The notes: generated from the letters alone by a model not told the origin. A stretch of DNA of 64,000 bases from Herbaspirillum hiltneri N3 (GCF_001267925.1 NZ_CP011409.1:2542001-2606000), one strand, 5' to 3'. Positions 41,095-51,417 are shown, counted from the stretch's first letter. Translations and numbers: made by a program.

Positions 41095-41949
41095 TCAGCG
41101 TGTTTCCGGCTTGATTTCCTGCAGGATGGTGGCGGCGATCTCTTCGATCGACTTGGCCGTGGACGACATCCAGCGAATACCTTCGCGGCGCATCATCTTT
41201 TCTGCTTCGTTGATTTCATAGCGGCAGTTTTCGATGGCGGCATACTTGCTGCCGGGACGGCGTTCATTGCGCACTTCCGACAGGCGTTCGGCGGCAATGG
41301 TCAGGCCGAAGATCTTCTTCTTGAAATTCACCAGCCCGCTCGGCAGCTTGTCGCGCTCGAAATCCTCGGGAATCAGCGGGTAGTTGGCCGCCTTGATGCC
41401 ATACTGCATCGCCAGGTACAGGCTGGTCGGCGTTTTGCCCGAGCGCGACACGCCCACCAGGATGACGTCGGCGCTGGCCAGGTTCTTGTTCGACTGGCCG
41501 TCATCGTGCGCCAGTGAGAAATTGATCGCTTCGATGCGGTTTTTGTATTCTTCCGAATCGGCGGTGTTGTGGCTGCGGCCGATGGTGTGGGTCGACTTGA
41601 CGCCGAGCTCCTGTTCCAGCGGTTCCACGAAGGTCTGGAACAGATCCATATGCATCGCCCGCGACTGGCGAATGACCGCCGACAGATCCGCTTTCACCAG
41701 CGTCGAAAACACGATCGGCGCCTTGCCGTCGACTTCGGCGACTTCATTGATGCGGCGCGTGGCGTCGTAGGCCTTGTCCAGCGTATCGACGAAGGGCAGG
41801 CGCACTTGCTTGAAGCGCAGCTCGAACTGGCTGAGGACGGAATGGCCCAGGGTTTCCGCCGTAATGCCGGTGCCGTCCGAAACGAAGAACACCGTGCGGT
41901 TGGCGGGCGGCAACGGGACCGGGCAGGAAGACGGAGCGAGATCGAGCAT
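41095..41949 (-). CDS. ppsR: PEP synthase regulatory protein (bifunctional kinase/phosphorylase)
   Basis: A 284-residue DUF299 protein that inactivates PEP synthase by ADP-dependent phosphorylation and reactivates it by phosphorolysis. The N-terminal [17 protein letters not shown] and the P-loop GVSRSGKT (166-173) are the family hallmarks. It is divergent from its target gene ppsA, the standard arrangement, across 328 bp. Confidence 0.95.
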   Translation of the reverse strand: MLDLAPSSCPVPLPPANRTVFFVSDGTGITAETLGHSVLSQFELRFKQVRLPFVDTLDKAYDATRRINEVAEVDGKAPIVFSTLVKADLSAVIRQSRAMHMDLFQTFVEPLEQELGVKSTHTIGRSHNTADSEEYKNRIEAINFSLAHDDGQSNKNLASADVILVGVSRSGKTPTSLYLAMQYGIKAANYPLIPEDFERDKLPSGLVNFKKKIFGLTIAAERLSEVRNERRPGSKYAAIENCRYEINEAEKMMRREGIRWMSSTAKSIEEIAATILQEIKPETR

Positions 41950-42277
41950 AATGTTGTTAAAAAGAAAACAATAAAAAATAAGGAAGGGGAGTGAAAAAAA
42001 AGCTGGCTACCCTGTAAAATGCCATGCAACAGATTGAGAAGCTAGCTCAAAATGACCCTGAATGTGCTGCGCAAGTTGACCGAAACCATCTGGATGTTTG
42101 CCGTTGCAAACACCTTCGGAACTGCCGCGCGCCGTCTGAGTGAAGTCATGAATCAAATGAGCTGTGCCGCTGTCCCCGCATTTGCTGCAATTATGTCGCC
42201 TTCGTCCCAAAATAACAAAGAACAAATGACGATCGCCGGCCCCGCGAAGATTTCCCATCATCAAACTAGAGGTTGTT
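41950..42277. other. Divergent ppsR/ppsA region
   Basis: 328 bp. A TAAAAT at 42015-42020 could be a -10 for ppsA, but its -35 (TGAAAA at 41992) is poor. A frame starting at 42052 runs into ppsA in another phase and looks spurious. I see no clear operator. Confidence 0.45.
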
Positions 42278-44713
42278 ATGTCCAACGCAGTAAACATGGG
42301 TTCTACCCAGGGGGCCGCATACGTAGTCTCCTTTGAAAATCTTCGCATGACGGATGTCGAGTCCGTCGGCGGCAAGAACGCGTCGCTGGGTGAAATGATC
42401 AGCCAGCTGGCCGGTGCCGGAGTCCGCGTGCCAAGTGGCTTTGCCACGACCGCACAGGCTTTCCGCGACTTTCTGGAACACAGTGCGAATGGCGGCGCAA
42501 CGCTGGCTCAACGCATTGCAGATCGTCTCGTTACGCTGGACATCGAAGATGTGCGTGCGCTGGCGCAAGCCGGTGCTGAGATTCGTCAATGGATTATCGA
42601 CACGCCTTTCCAGCCCGCGCTGGAACAGCAGATCAAATCCTTCTACGACAAACTGGTTGCCGACTCCACCGCGGAGATGTCTTTCGCCGTACGTTCGTCT
42701 GCGACCGCGGAAGATTTGCCTGACGCGTCCTTCGCTGGTCAGCAGGAAACCTTCCTCAACGTGGTCGGCATCGACAACGTGCTCGAAGCGATGAAGCACG
42801 TGTTCGCCTCGCTGTACAACGACCGCGCGATCTCGTATCGCGTCCACAAGGGCTTCACCCATGCCGAAGTCGCGTTGTCGGCCGGCGTGCAACGCATGGT
42901 GCGCTCCGACGTCGGCGCTGCCGGCGTGATGTTCACCATCGACACCGAATCGGGCTTCAAGGATGTGGTCTTCATCACTTCCAGCTACGGCCTGGGCGAA
43001 ACGGTGGTGCAGGGCGCAGTCAATCCGGACGAGTTCTACGTGCACAAGCCGATGCTCGAACAAGGCAAGCTGCCAATCATTCGCCGCAACATCGGCTCCA
43101 AGCTGATAAAGATGGAATTCACCGGCGAAGCCAAAGCCGGCCGCTCGGTCAAGACGGTCGACGTGCCGGTCGAAATGCGCAACCGCTATTCGCTGAACGA
43201 CGCCGAAATCGTCGAGCTGGCCAAATACGCCGCCATCATCGAGAAGCACTACGAACGTCCGATGGACATCGAATGGGGCAAGGACGGCCGTGACGGCAAG
43301 CTGTACATCCTGCAGGCGCGTCCGGAAACCGTGAAGTCGCAGCAAAAGGCGACCGACGCACAGCAACGTTTCAAACTCAAGGGTTCCAGCGCCGTGTTGG
43401 CAACCGGTCGCGCCATCGGTCAGAAGATCGGCGCCGGTCCGGTGCGCGTGATTCGCGATGCCGCCGAAATGGAACGCGTGCAGCCGGGCGACGTGCTGGT
43501 TGCCGATATGACCGACCCGAACTGGGAGCCGGTCATGAAGCGCGCTGCGGCGATCGTCACCAATCGCGGCGGCCGCACCTGTCACGCGGCGATCATCGCG
43601 CGTGAACTGGGCGTGCCGGCAGTGGTCGGTTGCGGCGACGCCACCGACATGCTCAAGGATGGCACGCTGGTCACCGTTTCCTGCGCCGAAGGCGACGAAG
43701 GCAAGATCTACGACGGCCTGCTGGAAACCGAAATCACCGAAGTCGCACGCGGCGAATTGCCGTCGATTCCGTTGAAGATCATGATGAACGTCGGCAACCC
43801 GCAACTGGCTTTCGACTTCCAGTCGATTCCCAACGGCGGCGTTGGTCTGGCGCGCCTGGAATTCATCATCAACAACAACATCGGCGTGCATCCAAGGGCG
43901 ATCCTGGAATACCCCAATATCGACGCTGACCTGAAGAAGGCCGTCGAATCCGTCGCCCGTGGCCATGCCTCGCCGAAGGCCTTCTACGTCGACAAGCTGG
44001 CCGAAGGCATCGCCACCATTGCGGCGGCATTCTGGCCCAAGCCGGTCATCGTGCGCCTGTCCGACTTCAAGTCGAACGAGTACAAGAAGCTGATCGGCGG
44101 TTCGCGCTATGAACCGGACGAAGAAAACCCGATGCTGGGCTTCCGCGGCGCCGCGCGTTACCTGTCGGCAGATTTTGCCGAAGCGTTCGAAATGGAATGC
44201 CAGGCCATGAAGCGCGTGCGTAACGACATGGGTCTGACCAACGTCGAGATCATGGTGCCGTTCGTCCGTACCCTGGGCCAGGCGGAAAAGGTCATCGGCC
44301 TGCTCGGCAAGAACGGCCTCAAACGCGGCGAGAACGGCCTGCGCGTCATCATGATGTGCGAAGTGCCTTCCAACGCGATTCTGGCGGAGCAGTTCCTCGA
44401 GCACTTCGACGGCTTCTCGATCGGTTCCAACGATCTGACCCAGCTGACCCTGGGCCTGGACCGCGACTCCGGCATGGAATTGCTGGCAGCCGATTTCGAC
44501 GAACGCGATCCGGCGTTGCAAGCCTTGCTGACCAAGGTCATCTCGACTTGCCTGGCCAAGGGCAAGTACGTCGGCATCTGCGGTCAGGGTCCTTCGGACC
44601 ATCCGGATTTTGCGGAATGGCTGATGAAGCAGGGTATTGAATCGATTTCCCTGAATCCTGATTCCGTGATCGATACCTGGCAGAAACTGGCCACGAGCGT
44701 TGCCGGCAAGTAG
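42278..44713 (+). CDS. ppsA: Phosphoenolpyruvate synthase
   Basis: An 811-residue enzyme converting pyruvate and ATP to PEP, AMP and phosphate for gluconeogenesis. The N-terminal ATP-grasp domain ([34 protein letters not shown]) precedes the phosphohistidine domain with [15 protein letters not shown] (His near 436). The C-terminal PEP-binding barrel carries the Cys of [16 protein letters not shown] lies upstream of the ATG. A terminator follows. Confidence 0.97.
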   Translation: MSNAVNMGSTQGAAYVVSFENLRMTDVESVGGKNASLGEMISQLAGAGVRVPSGFATTAQAFRDFLEHSANGGATLAQRIADRLVTLDIEDVRALAQAGAEIRQWIIDTPFQPALEQQIKSFYDKLVADSTAEMSFAVRSSATAEDLPDASFAGQQETFLNVVGIDNVLEAMKHVFASLYNDRAISYRVHKGFTHAEVALSAGVQRMVRSDVGAAGVMFTIDTESGFKDVVFITSSYGLGETVVQGAVNPDEFYVHKPMLEQGKLPIIRRNIGSKLIKMEFTGEAKAGRSVKTVDVPVEMRNRYSLNDAEIVELAKYAAIIEKHYERPMDIEWGKDGRDGKLYILQARPETVKSQQKATDAQQRFKLKGSSAVLATGRAIGQKIGAGPVRVIRDAAEMERVQPGDVLVADMTDPNWEPVMKRAAAIVTNRGGRTCHAAIIARELGVPAVVGCGDATDMLKDGTLVTVSCAEGDEGKIYDGLLETEITEVARGELPSIPLKIMMNVGNPQLAFDFQSIPNGGVGLARLEFIINNNIGVHPRAILEYPNIDADLKKAVESVARGHASPKAFYVDKLAEGIATIAAAFWPKPVIVRLSDFKSNEYKKLIGGSRYEPDEENPMLGFRGAARYLSADFAEAFEMECQAMKRVRNDMGLTNVEIMVPFVRTLGQAEKVIGLLGKNGLKRGENGLRVIMMCEVPSNAILAEQFLEHFDGFSIGSNDLTQLTLGLDRDSGMELLAADFDERDPALQALLTKVISTCLAKGKYVGICGQGPSDHPDFAEWLMKQGIESISLNPDSVIDTWQKLATSVAGK

Positions 44714-44736
44714 GCAAGCGTCGTTACTCCGGTCTC

Positions 44737-44774
44737 ACAAAAACGCGGGCCTCGGGTCCGCGTTTTTGTTTTTG
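44737..44774 (+). terminator. Terminator after ppsA
   Basis: A perfect 12-bp stem (44737-44748 with 44758-44769), a 9-base loop and a T-rich tail. Confidence 0.9.
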
Positions 44775-44851
44775 GGAATAGACTGTTAAAGTCTTGCCGG
44801 TAAGCGGTTCCGTAGCAGTCTCTCGCACCCTCTCTGAAAAGGAACAAGGAC

Positions 44852-45286
44852 ATGATGGACTGGGCGATATGGTTTGTATTGGCCGGTGTGGCAATCGGGG
44901 TGGAACTCTTCACCGGCACGTTCTATCTGCTGATGATTGCGATCGGTCTGGGCGCCGGCGGCGTTGCCGCGCTGCTGGGCGGAAAACTGGAATGGCAACT
45001 GCTGCTGGCGGCGGCAATCGGCTTTGCCGCCATCGGCGCATTGCGACGCAGCCGCTTCGGCCGGATGGGCAAGGAAAACGCAGCGCGCGACCCGAACGTC
45101 ATCCTCGACATCGGCCAGAGCGTACAGGTCGATCACTGGAACGACCTCGACGGCACCCACACTGCGCGCATCCGCTATCGCGGCGCCGAGTGGGACGTCG
45201 AACTCGCAGCGGGTAGCCCCGTGCAGGCAGGACAATTCGTCATCCGGGAAGTTCGAGGCAGCCGCCTGATCGTCTCTCATCATTAG
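44852..45286 (+). CDS. NfeD-like membrane protein (short form)
   Basis: A 144-residue protein with three hydrophobic segments in residues 5-65 and a C-terminal OB-fold domain (about 80-144, DIGQSVQVDHWNDLDGTHTARIRYRG). NfeD proteins pair with SPFH/stomatin proteins, and the next gene, 10 bp downstream, is one. AAGGACATG gives a fair Shine-Dalgarno; a second ATG follows at once. Confidence 0.88.
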   Translation: MMDWAIWFVLAGVAIGVELFTGTFYLLMIAIGLGAGGVAALLGGKLEWQLLLAAAIGFAAIGALRRSRFGRMGKENAARDPNVILDIGQSVQVDHWNDLDGTHTARIRYRGAEWDVELAAGSPVQAGQFVIREVRGSRLIVSHH

Positions 45287-45296
45287 GAGAATCATC

Positions 45297-46211
45297 ATGT
45301 TCGGAAGCGTGACGCTGGTCATTTTTTTCATTGCTATCATCTTCGTCATCAAGACCGTCAAAGTCGTGCCGCAACAGCATGCCTGGGTGGTCGAGCGCCT
45401 CGGTAAATATCACGCGACTCTCGGGCCGGGCCTGAACATCGTGGTGCCGTTCATCGACCGCGTCGCTTACAAGCACGTCCTCAAGGAAATCCCGCTCGAC
45501 GTACCGCCGCAAGTCTGCATCACGCGCGACAACACGCAGCTGCAGGTCGACGGCATCCTGTATTTTCAGATCACCGATCCGATGCGCGCATCCTATGGCT
45601 CGTCGAACTACATCGCGGCGATCACTCAACTGGCGCAAACCACCCTGCGTTCCGTGATCGGCAAGATGGAGCTCGACAAGACCTTCGAAGAACGCGACCA
45701 CATCAACACCGCCATCGTCAGCGCCATCGACGAGTCCGCCGCGAACTGGGGCGTGAAGGTGCTGCGTTACGAAATCAAGGACCTGACGCCGCCCAAGGAA
45801 ATCCTCCACGCCATGCAGGCGCAGATCACCGCCGAGCGGGAAAAGCGTGCGCTGATTGCCGCTTCCGAAGGCCGCAAGCAGGAGCAGATCAACATCGCCA
45901 GCGGCGAACGGGAAGCCTCCATCGCCAAGTCGGAAGGTGAGAAGCAGGCCTCGATCAACCGTGCCGAAGGCCAGGCCGCCGCCATCATCGCCATCGCCAA
46001 CGCCAGTGCCGAAGCACTGCGCAAGACGGCGGCGGCGATCCAATCACCGGGTGGCGAAGAAGCGGTCAACCTGAAAGTGGCGGAACAGTATGTCGCAGCG
46101 TTTTCGCAACTGGCCAAGACCAATAATTCGATCATCGTGCCGGCCAACCTGAGTGACATGAGCACGCTGATTGCCAGCGCGCTGCAAGTGGTGAAAGCAC
46201 AGGGAAAATAA
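45297..46211 (+). CDS. qmcA: SPFH/stomatin-family membrane protein (QmcA-like)
   Basis: A 304-residue band-7 protein: one N-terminal membrane helix (about 3-20), the SPFH domain (VPQQHAWVVERLGKYHATLGPGLNIVVPFIDRV), then a long charged coiled coil with repeated AEGQAAAIIAIANA-type sequence. Such proteins form large membrane microdomain assemblies with NfeD partners and membrane proteases. It probably forms an operon with the NfeD gene. Confidence 0.92.
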   Translation: MFGSVTLVIFFIAIIFVIKTVKVVPQQHAWVVERLGKYHATLGPGLNIVVPFIDRVAYKHVLKEIPLDVPPQVCITRDNTQLQVDGILYFQITDPMRASYGSSNYIAAITQLAQTTLRSVIGKMELDKTFEERDHINTAIVSAIDESAANWGVKVLRYEIKDLTPPKEILHAMQAQITAEREKRALIAASEGRKQEQINIASGEREASIAKSEGEKQASINRAEGQAAAIIAIANASAEALRKTAAAIQSPGGEEAVNLKVAEQYVAAFSQLAKTNNSIIVPANLSDMSTLIASALQVVKAQGK

Positions 46212-46234
46212 GCAACGGCGACGCACGAATCATG

Positions 46235-46265
46235 AAAGCCTGAGGAGAAATCTTCAGGCTTTTTT
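46235..46265. terminator. Terminator between qmcA and the sensor kinase gene
   Basis: AAAGCCTGA (46235-46243) pairs with TCAGGCTTT (46254-46262), loop 10 nt, ending in seven Ts in all. It separates converging genes. Confidence 0.88.
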
Positions 46266-46344
46266 ACGACCGTTGCGATTAAATCGGACCAGCGCAATCA
46301 GACTGCGGTCCGGTGCGGCGCAACGTTTTTCTGATGGTCGGCGG

Positions 46345-47736
46345 CTACGCAGTGTTTCCGCTCTCGATCGCATCGTAAGGCAGAATGATCTCCACGCACA
46401 GGCCGCCATCGACGCGGTTGAAGGCGCAGATGCGGCCGCCGTGCGCTTCAACGATGCGGCGCGCGATGGTCAGGCCGAGGCCGTAGCCGTTGCTGTTTTT
46501 CCGGGTGCGGCTGCTGCGGAAGAAGGGTTCGAAGATCAGCTGCAATTCTTCTTCCGGCACGCCCGGGCCGTGGTCGACGACCGACACCAGCAGCGACTGC
46601 CTGTCCTTGTCAACCTGGGTATTGATCGCGACCGTGGTGTCGACGGCGGTTTGTTTGACGGCATTGCGAACGACGTTCTCGATGGCGCGGTGGAGCAGTT
46701 CTGCGCCGCCTGTGATCACGACGTCGCAGCGTACCATTCCTTCGATGTGACGATTCACTGCTTCAGCCTCGAAACGGGCGTCGTCGATGATTTCGGTCAG
46801 CAGATCTTCCATGCGGATGTGGTCTTCCATGGCGCCGGTAACGCCCGCTTCCAGTCGCGACAGCGTCAGCAGTTCGCCCACCAGCTTGTCCATGCGCACG
46901 CCTTCGCGTTCGATGCGCTCCAGCGTAGCGGCGGTTTTTTCCGGTTGCAGGCGCGCCAGTCCGATCGAAGCCTGCAGCCGCGCAATCGGCGAGCGCAGTT
47001 CATGCGAGACGTCGTGCAGCAAGCGGCGCTGGCTGTCCATCAAGGCGCGCAGCTTGTCGGTCATGCCGTCGAAATCGCGACCGAGATCGGCCAGTTCATC
47101 GTTGCGCTTGCCCATTTTCGGCGCCAGTCTGTCGTTCAGGTTGCCGGACGAGGCGCGTGCGAAGGCCGACTTGAGCAGGCGGATCGGCTGCGAGAAATAC
47201 CAGGCCAGCAGCATGGCGAAGAACAGGCTGGCGACGGTCGCCACCAGCATCGGCATCATCGGGAAAAAGAACGGCGGTGGCGATTGCATGCGGCGCGAGC
47301 CGCGCTCTTCGTGCGGCGGGCCGCCGTATTCCGGATCGGCGGACGAAGGCAGGAACAGCAGATAGGTATGGCCGTCGGCGGCTTTGACTTCCTCGACCAC
47401 ACGGCGGCGGGTCTCGGTGCCGAGCAGGGTGCGTGCTTCTTCGATCAGGCGCGGATGGACTTCGCGGCCGAGCAGTTCATGCTGTTCTTCATCGACGGCA
47501 TAGACATGATGGCGGTCGGCGTTGAGCACCAGTTTGCGCAATGCTTCGGTGCCGCCGTACTGCAGCGTGGCGGCGGCGGAGCGGATCATGAAGGCGGCGG
47601 GAGGGCTCTGGTCGAGGTCGCTGGTGCGGCGGTCGCGTTCGCGATTCTCCAGCGAAAACATGATGCCGACGCCGATCGTCGCCGTCAGCTGCGCCACCAT
47701 GATGAAGAAAAAGAACTTCCAGAACAGCCGTCCCAC
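46345..47736 (-). CDS. CpxA-like sensor histidine kinase
   Basis: A 463-residue inner-membrane kinase. One helix at about 6-28, a periplasmic domain of about 125 residues, a second helix at about 155-182, HAMP, then a HisKA domain with His245 in HDVSHELRSPIARLQ. The ATPase domain has NVVRNAVKQT, VVDHGPGVP and NGYGLGLTIARRIV. The dimerisation region resembles E. coli CpxA. The GTG at 47736 has AGGA 6 bases upstream, inside the end of the response regulator gene, whose stop is 2 bp away. Confidence 0.9.
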   Translation of the reverse strand: MGRLFWKFFFFIMVAQLTATIGVGIMFSLENRERDRRTSDLDQSPPAAFMIRSAAATLQYGGTEALRKLVLNADRHHVYAVDEEQHELLGREVHPRLIEEARTLLGTETRRRVVEEVKAADGHTYLLFLPSSADPEYGGPPHEERGSRRMQSPPPFFFPMMPMLVATVASLFFAMLLAWYFSQPIRLLKSAFARASSGNLNDRLAPKMGKRNDELADLGRDFDGMTDKLRALMDSQRRLLHDVSHELRSPIARLQASIGLARLQPEKTAATLERIEREGVRMDKLVGELLTLSRLEAGVTGAMEDHIRMEDLLTEIIDDARFEAEAVNRHIEGMVRCDVVITGGAELLHRAIENVVRNAVKQTAVDTTVAINTQVDKDRQSLLVSVVDHGPGVPEEELQLIFEPFFRSSRTRKNSNGYGLGLTIARRIVEAHGGRICAFNRVDGGLCVEIILPYDAIESGNTA

Positions 47737-47738
47737 CG

Positions 47739-48428
47739 CTATTCCTTGATGAACTGATACCCCAGGCGGTAAACAGTCTGGATGCAGGATTTGTCGCTGC
47801 CGAGGGTGGCGATTTTCTGGCGGATGCTGCTCAGGTGGACGTCGATGTTGCGGTCGAAGCGCGCCAGCGGACGGCCCAGGCCTTGTTCCGATAGATGTTG
47901 CTTGCTGACCGGTTTGCCGGCATTGCGGGCCAGCACTTCAAGCAGATTGAATTCACTGCTGGTCAGTTCCAGCGGCCGCCCGGACCAGGTGGCGCGGCGC
48001 TGCTCGGGCCACATCGACAGCGCGCCCACAGCCAGCGGCGAGTAGGGACTGTGGCCGGGATTGTCGATGACGGTGCGGCGCAATATGGCGCGCACGCGGG
48101 CGGTCAGCTCGCGCGGCGTGCACGGCTTGGGCACGTAATCGTCGGCGCCCAGTTCGAGGCCGATGATGCGATCGGTGTCGTCGCCCTTGGCGGTTAGCAT
48201 GAGCACGGGAAGATTGCTCTTGGCGCGGATGCGGCGCAGGGTTTCCAGACCGTTCAGGCGCGGCATCATGACGTCCAGGACGACGATGGCGTACTGGCCG
48301 GAGAGGGCCTCGATGACGCCGCTTTCGCCGTCGTAGGCAACGTGTACTTCAAATTTTTCCTGCTCGAGATATTCCTTGAGCATGTCAACGAGTTCAATGT
48401 CGTCGTCTATCAGCAATACTTTGGACAT
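47739..48428 (-). CDS. CpxR-like response regulator
   Basis: A 229-residue OmpR-family regulator. The receiver domain has the acidic pocket IDDD, phospho-acceptor Asp52 in VLDVMMP and the PKP lysine loop. The winged-helix domain contains LTSSEFNLLEVLARNAGKPVSKQHL and RFDRNIDVHLSSIRQKI, closely like CpxR. The ATG at 48428 is chosen; an in-frame GTG at 48443 would add five residues, and neither has a strong Shine-Dalgarno. A perfect GTAAA-N5-GTAAA box about 105 bp upstream suggests autoregulation. Confidence 0.9.
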   Translation of the reverse strand: MSKVLLIDDDIELVDMLKEYLEQEKFEVHVAYDGESGVIEALSGQYAIVVLDVMMPRLNGLETLRRIRAKSNLPVLMLTAKGDDTDRIIGLELGADDYVPKPCTPRELTARVRAILRRTVIDNPGHSPYSPLAVGALSMWPEQRRATWSGRPLELTSSEFNLLEVLARNAGKPVSKQHLSEQGLGRPLARFDRNIDVHLSSIRQKIATLGSDKSCIQTVYRLGYQFIKE

Positions 48429-48469
48429 CGTCGCCGGTTTCACTTTCTTTGATTTGCGGATGCTTCGGA

Positions 48470-48489
48470 TTGCGCAATCATATGCGCAA
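48470..48489. promoter_or_regulatory. Palindrome over a putative -10 of the cpxR-like operon
   Basis: TTGCGCA, 6 bp, TGCGCAA. The 6-bp centre reads TATGAT on the minus strand, a good -10. No -35 is seen 17 bp upstream, as expected for an activator-dependent promoter. Confidence 0.45.
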
Positions 48490-48532
48490 AAGACCGCGGC
48501 ACGGTACTACGGTAACGGCTGGCGCCGGTATC

Positions 48533-48547
48533 TTTACAATCTTTTAC
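48533..48547 (-). promoter_or_regulatory. CpxR-type box GTAAA-N5-GTAAA
   Basis: The minus strand reads GTAAA AGATT GTAAA, an exact match to the CpxR-P recognition sequence known from E. coli. It is about 60 bp upstream of the putative -10. Confidence 0.65.
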
Positions 48548-48839
48548 CCTGCTTTTTCCCGGACGCAATAGCAGGCCAGACAAGGAAAATTGCCGTTTTG
48601 AAAATGCACGGCCAGTCACAGCCTTGCAGGAAGAGGGAGATGGGATGCCGACCGGAATTTACCCGGTTTTACATGCGGACGGCGGCTTTTGCATCGGGCT
48701 ATGGCCGATACTGCGGCCTTGTTGATACATGCCGCCAACACTTTCACGGTTTTTGTTGCCGGGTGAAAATGACGGTAAATAACAGGCCGCATCGCGCGGG
48801 GAGATAATGTGCGCGACATAGATGAGACGGACTTGAACC

Positions 48840-50423
48840 ATGTTGCATGAAAAGCTTTTGCAAGACCCCGGTCACCTGCAGGAACTGATGACGCTGTTGA
48901 CGCAGAGCATCGCCGCCGACCTGGCCGGACGGCCGGATGAAGCGCTCGATATCATCGGACAGGCGATCGCGCTGGACCCTGCCTTCATGCCGGCGCTGAT
49001 GCGTCGCGCCGACCTGTTGATGGCGCAGGAGCGCTACGCCGAAGCGATCGCCGCCTACGACGATTGCCTGCAGCGCTTTCCGACGCTGGAAGAAGCCGGA
49101 CAGTCGCGCCATCGCGCCATGATCCTGGCGCTGGATCACTGCCAGATCATGCTGGAGGAGCGGCCGCATGAAGCCGGTCTGCTGTGCGAGCAGGCAGCGT
49201 TGCTGGAGCGGCTCGGACGCTTCGATGAGGCGCTGGCCAGCCTGGACCGCGCGTTGGAATATGCGCCGACGCACCAGCAGGCGCTGAATCAACGCGGCAA
49301 TGTGCTGCTGCACCTCAATCGCCACGAAGAAGCCGTACTGTGCTACGACCGCATCCTGGCGCAATCGGCTGCCGATGCCGCGGCGATTTTCAATCGCGGC
49401 AACGTGCTGCAAAAAATGAATTGCATCAACCAGGCGCTGTGGTGTTACGAGCAAGCGCTCACCCTGCAACCGAACTTCCCTGAAGCGGAGATGGCGCAGA
49501 GCCATTGCCTGCTGCTGCAAGGCGACTTCGCCGGCGGCTGGCAGCATCACGAAGCACGCTGGCGCACGACACAGCTGCGCGGGCAAGGCCTGTTCCCGCA
49601 TGAGCCGGCCTGGCTGGGCGAGCCGCCGCTGGCAGGGCGCAGCATCCTGTTATGGGCCGAGCAGGGACTGGGCGACACGATCCAGTTCGCGCGCTACATT
49701 CCCCTGATTGCCGACATGGCGGCGCAGGTGACGGTGTGCGTGCCGGAGACCTTGCGACGGTTGCTCGCTTCGCTGACCGCCTTGCCCAATGTCACGCTGG
49801 TCAGCAACGACAAGGCGCTGACGCCGCACGATTTCCATTGTCCGCTGATGAGTTTGCCGCTGGCGCTGAGCTGGACGCTGGCAACGATTCCGGCAGGGGT
49901 GCCGTATCTGCACGCGGACGCCGAACTCAAGCAGCAATGGTCGGCCGTGCTGGGACCGGCGCCGCGCTTGCGGGTCGGACTGGCCTGGGCCGGGCGGCAA
50001 CACGGCGAGCTCAATCACACGCGCGACATCCCCTTGAGTCATCTGCGCCCGCTGGCGGAGGTCGAGGTGGAATTGGTGAGCCTGCAGCAGCAGATTCCCG
50101 CCGGCGACCAGGCCGAACTGGCGCAGTGGCAACGCATGCACCGGCTGGAAGCGGCCATGACCGACATGGCGGAGACCGCAGCGCTGATCGATAACCTTGA
50201 TCTGGTGATCAGCGCGGATACGGCCGTGATCCATCTGGCCGGCGCGCTGGGTAAACCGGCCTGGCTGCTGCTGCGCTATGAAAGTGAATGGCGCTGGGGC
50301 TGGCAGACCGGCAGCTCGCGCTGGTATCCGACGGTGAAGGTATTCCGCCAGCAGCATCGCGGCGATTGGTCGGGCGTGGTGGAAGAAGTGGCGGAGTGTC
50401 TGCGGCTGGCGGCGGACAGGTAG
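48840..50423 (+). CDS. TPR-repeat protein with C-terminal glycosyltransferase domain
   Basis: A 527-residue protein. TPR repeats fill about residues 20-230 (for example AALLERLGRFDEALASLDRALEYAP and NRGNVLQKMNCINQALWCYEQAL). A C-terminal domain resembling GT9/SPINDLY-type glycosyltransferases follows, with WAEQGLGDTIQFARYIP and SADTAVIHLAGALGKPAWLLL (about 459-479). It could glycosylate proteins or envelope sugars; no partner genes are nearby. No signal peptide is seen. A 6-bp hairpin without a T-run (50438-50457) lies between it and the converging smpB. Confidence 0.85.
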   Translation: MLHEKLLQDPGHLQELMTLLTQSIAADLAGRPDEALDIIGQAIALDPAFMPALMRRADLLMAQERYAEAIAAYDDCLQRFPTLEEAGQSRHRAMILALDHCQIMLEERPHEAGLLCEQAALLERLGRFDEALASLDRALEYAPTHQQALNQRGNVLLHLNRHEEAVLCYDRILAQSAADAAAIFNRGNVLQKMNCINQALWCYEQALTLQPNFPEAEMAQSHCLLLQGDFAGGWQHHEARWRTTQLRGQGLFPHEPAWLGEPPLAGRSILLWAEQGLGDTIQFARYIPLIADMAAQVTVCVPETLRRLLASLTALPNVTLVSNDKALTPHDFHCPLMSLPLALSWTLATIPAGVPYLHADAELKQQWSAVLGPAPRLRVGLAWAGRQHGELNHTRDIPLSHLRPLAEVEVELVSLQQQIPAGDQAELAQWQRMHRLEAAMTDMAETAALIDNLDLVISADTAVIHLAGALGKPAWLLLRYESEWRWGWQTGSSRWYPTVKVFRQQHRGDWSGVVEEVAECLRLAADR

Positions 50424-50467
50424 GAAGCTCCTGGAACCCGGTCTCGCGACGGACCGGAAACAGGTTC

Positions 50468-50917
50468 TTAACGGCGGTGGGTTTTCATGGCAGCCTGGAT
50501 CTCACGCTGGCTGTCGCGTTGCTTCTCGGTCTCGCGCTTGTCGTGCTGTTTCTTGCCCTTGGCCAGGCCGATTTCGCATTTGATGCGGCCTTTGCTGAAA
50601 TGCAGGTTCAGCGGCATCAGCGTGTAACCCGAACGCTCCACCTTGCCGATCAGCTTGTCGATCTCGGAGGCGTTGAGCAGCAGCTTGCGGGTGCGCGTGG
50701 TTTCAGGATGGACGTGCGTGGACGTGCTGGTCAGGGCGCTGATGTGCGCACCGAACAAAAAGATCTCGCCGTTGCGGATCGTGACGTAGGCTTCCTTGAT
50801 CTGCGCCTTGCCGGCTCGGATGGCCTTGACTTCCCATCCTTCCAGGACGATCCCGGCTTCGAAGCGCTCCTCGACGAAGTAATCGAAAAATGCTTTTTTA
50901 TTATCAACAATACTCAT
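50468..50917 (-). CDS. smpB: SsrA-binding protein SmpB
   Basis: A 149-residue protein that carries tmRNA to stalled ribosomes. [33 protein letters not shown] and the basic C-terminal tail ([16 protein letters not shown]) are characteristic. It is divergent from ratA across 68 bp. The ssrA gene itself is not in the window. Confidence 0.97.
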   Translation of the reverse strand: MSIVDNKKAFFDYFVEERFEAGIVLEGWEVKAIRAGKAQIKEAYVTIRNGEIFLFGAHISALTSTSTHVHPETTRTRKLLLNASEIDKLIGKVERSGYTLMPLNLHFSKGRIKCEIGLAKGKKQHDKRETEKQRDSQREIQAAMKTHRR

Positions 50918-50985
50918 CTGGTCGGAAAATCCGTGGTCTCGGTTAAAATTTCAACTTTGCGATTTTATCAAACGGACCACCTTTC

Positions 50986-51417
50986 ATGGCAGTCGTACAT
51001 AAAACAGTCCTGATCAATTACAGCGCGGAGCAGATGTTCAAGCTGGTCGACCGCGTCGAAGACTATCCCGAATTCCTGCCCTGGTGCGGCGGCGTCGAGG
51101 TCGACGAGCGCCAAGGCGACAAGCTCAAGGCCAAGCTGAAGATCAATTATCACGGCCTCAAGCAATCCTTCACCACCGAAAACACCAACACGCCGCCGAG
51201 CAGCATGACCATGCATCTGGTGGAGGGGCCGTTCAAGCATTTCGAAGCCCGCTGGAACTTCAAGGCGCTGCGCGAGGATGCCTGCAAGATCGAATTCGAC
51301 ATGCAGTACGAATTCTCGAGCCGCATCCTGGAATCGGTGATCGGGCCCGTGTTCAGCATGATTGCCAACAGTTTCGTCGACTCTTTCTGCAAGCGTGCAG
51401 AACAGATATATGGCTGA
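50986..51417 (+). CDS. ratA: RatA/Coq10-family START-domain protein
   Basis: A 143-residue polyketide cyclase/START-fold protein, starting VVHKTVLINYSAEQMFKLVD, with the EDYPEFLPWC motif typical of RatA and Coq10. In E. coli RatA was reported to block 70S assembly, while the fold also suggests ubiquinone binding; sequence does not decide. Its end overlaps rnfH by 8 bp. Confidence 0.92.
   Translation: MAVVHKTVLINYSAEQMFKLVDRVEDYPEFLPWCGGVEVDERQGDKLKAKLKINYHGLKQSFTTENTNTPPSSMTMHLVEGPFKHFEARWNFKALREDACKIEFDMQYEFSSRILESVIGPVFSMIANSFVDSFCKRAEQIYG

Larger units (their letters stand above)
48429..48839. other. Divergent region, cpxR-like gene / TPR-glycosyltransferase gene
   Basis: About 410 bp without a convincing gene. 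The left part holds a palindrome (48470-48489) and a CpxR-type box (48533-48547). A GATAAT at 48803-48808 could be the -10 for the rightward gene, but no -35 fits. Confidence 0.55.

Noticed and set aside
42052..42336. Open frame of 94 codons upstream of and overlapping ppsA
   Set aside because: No recognisable motif, an unusual composition and an out-of-phase overlap of ppsA; probably chance.
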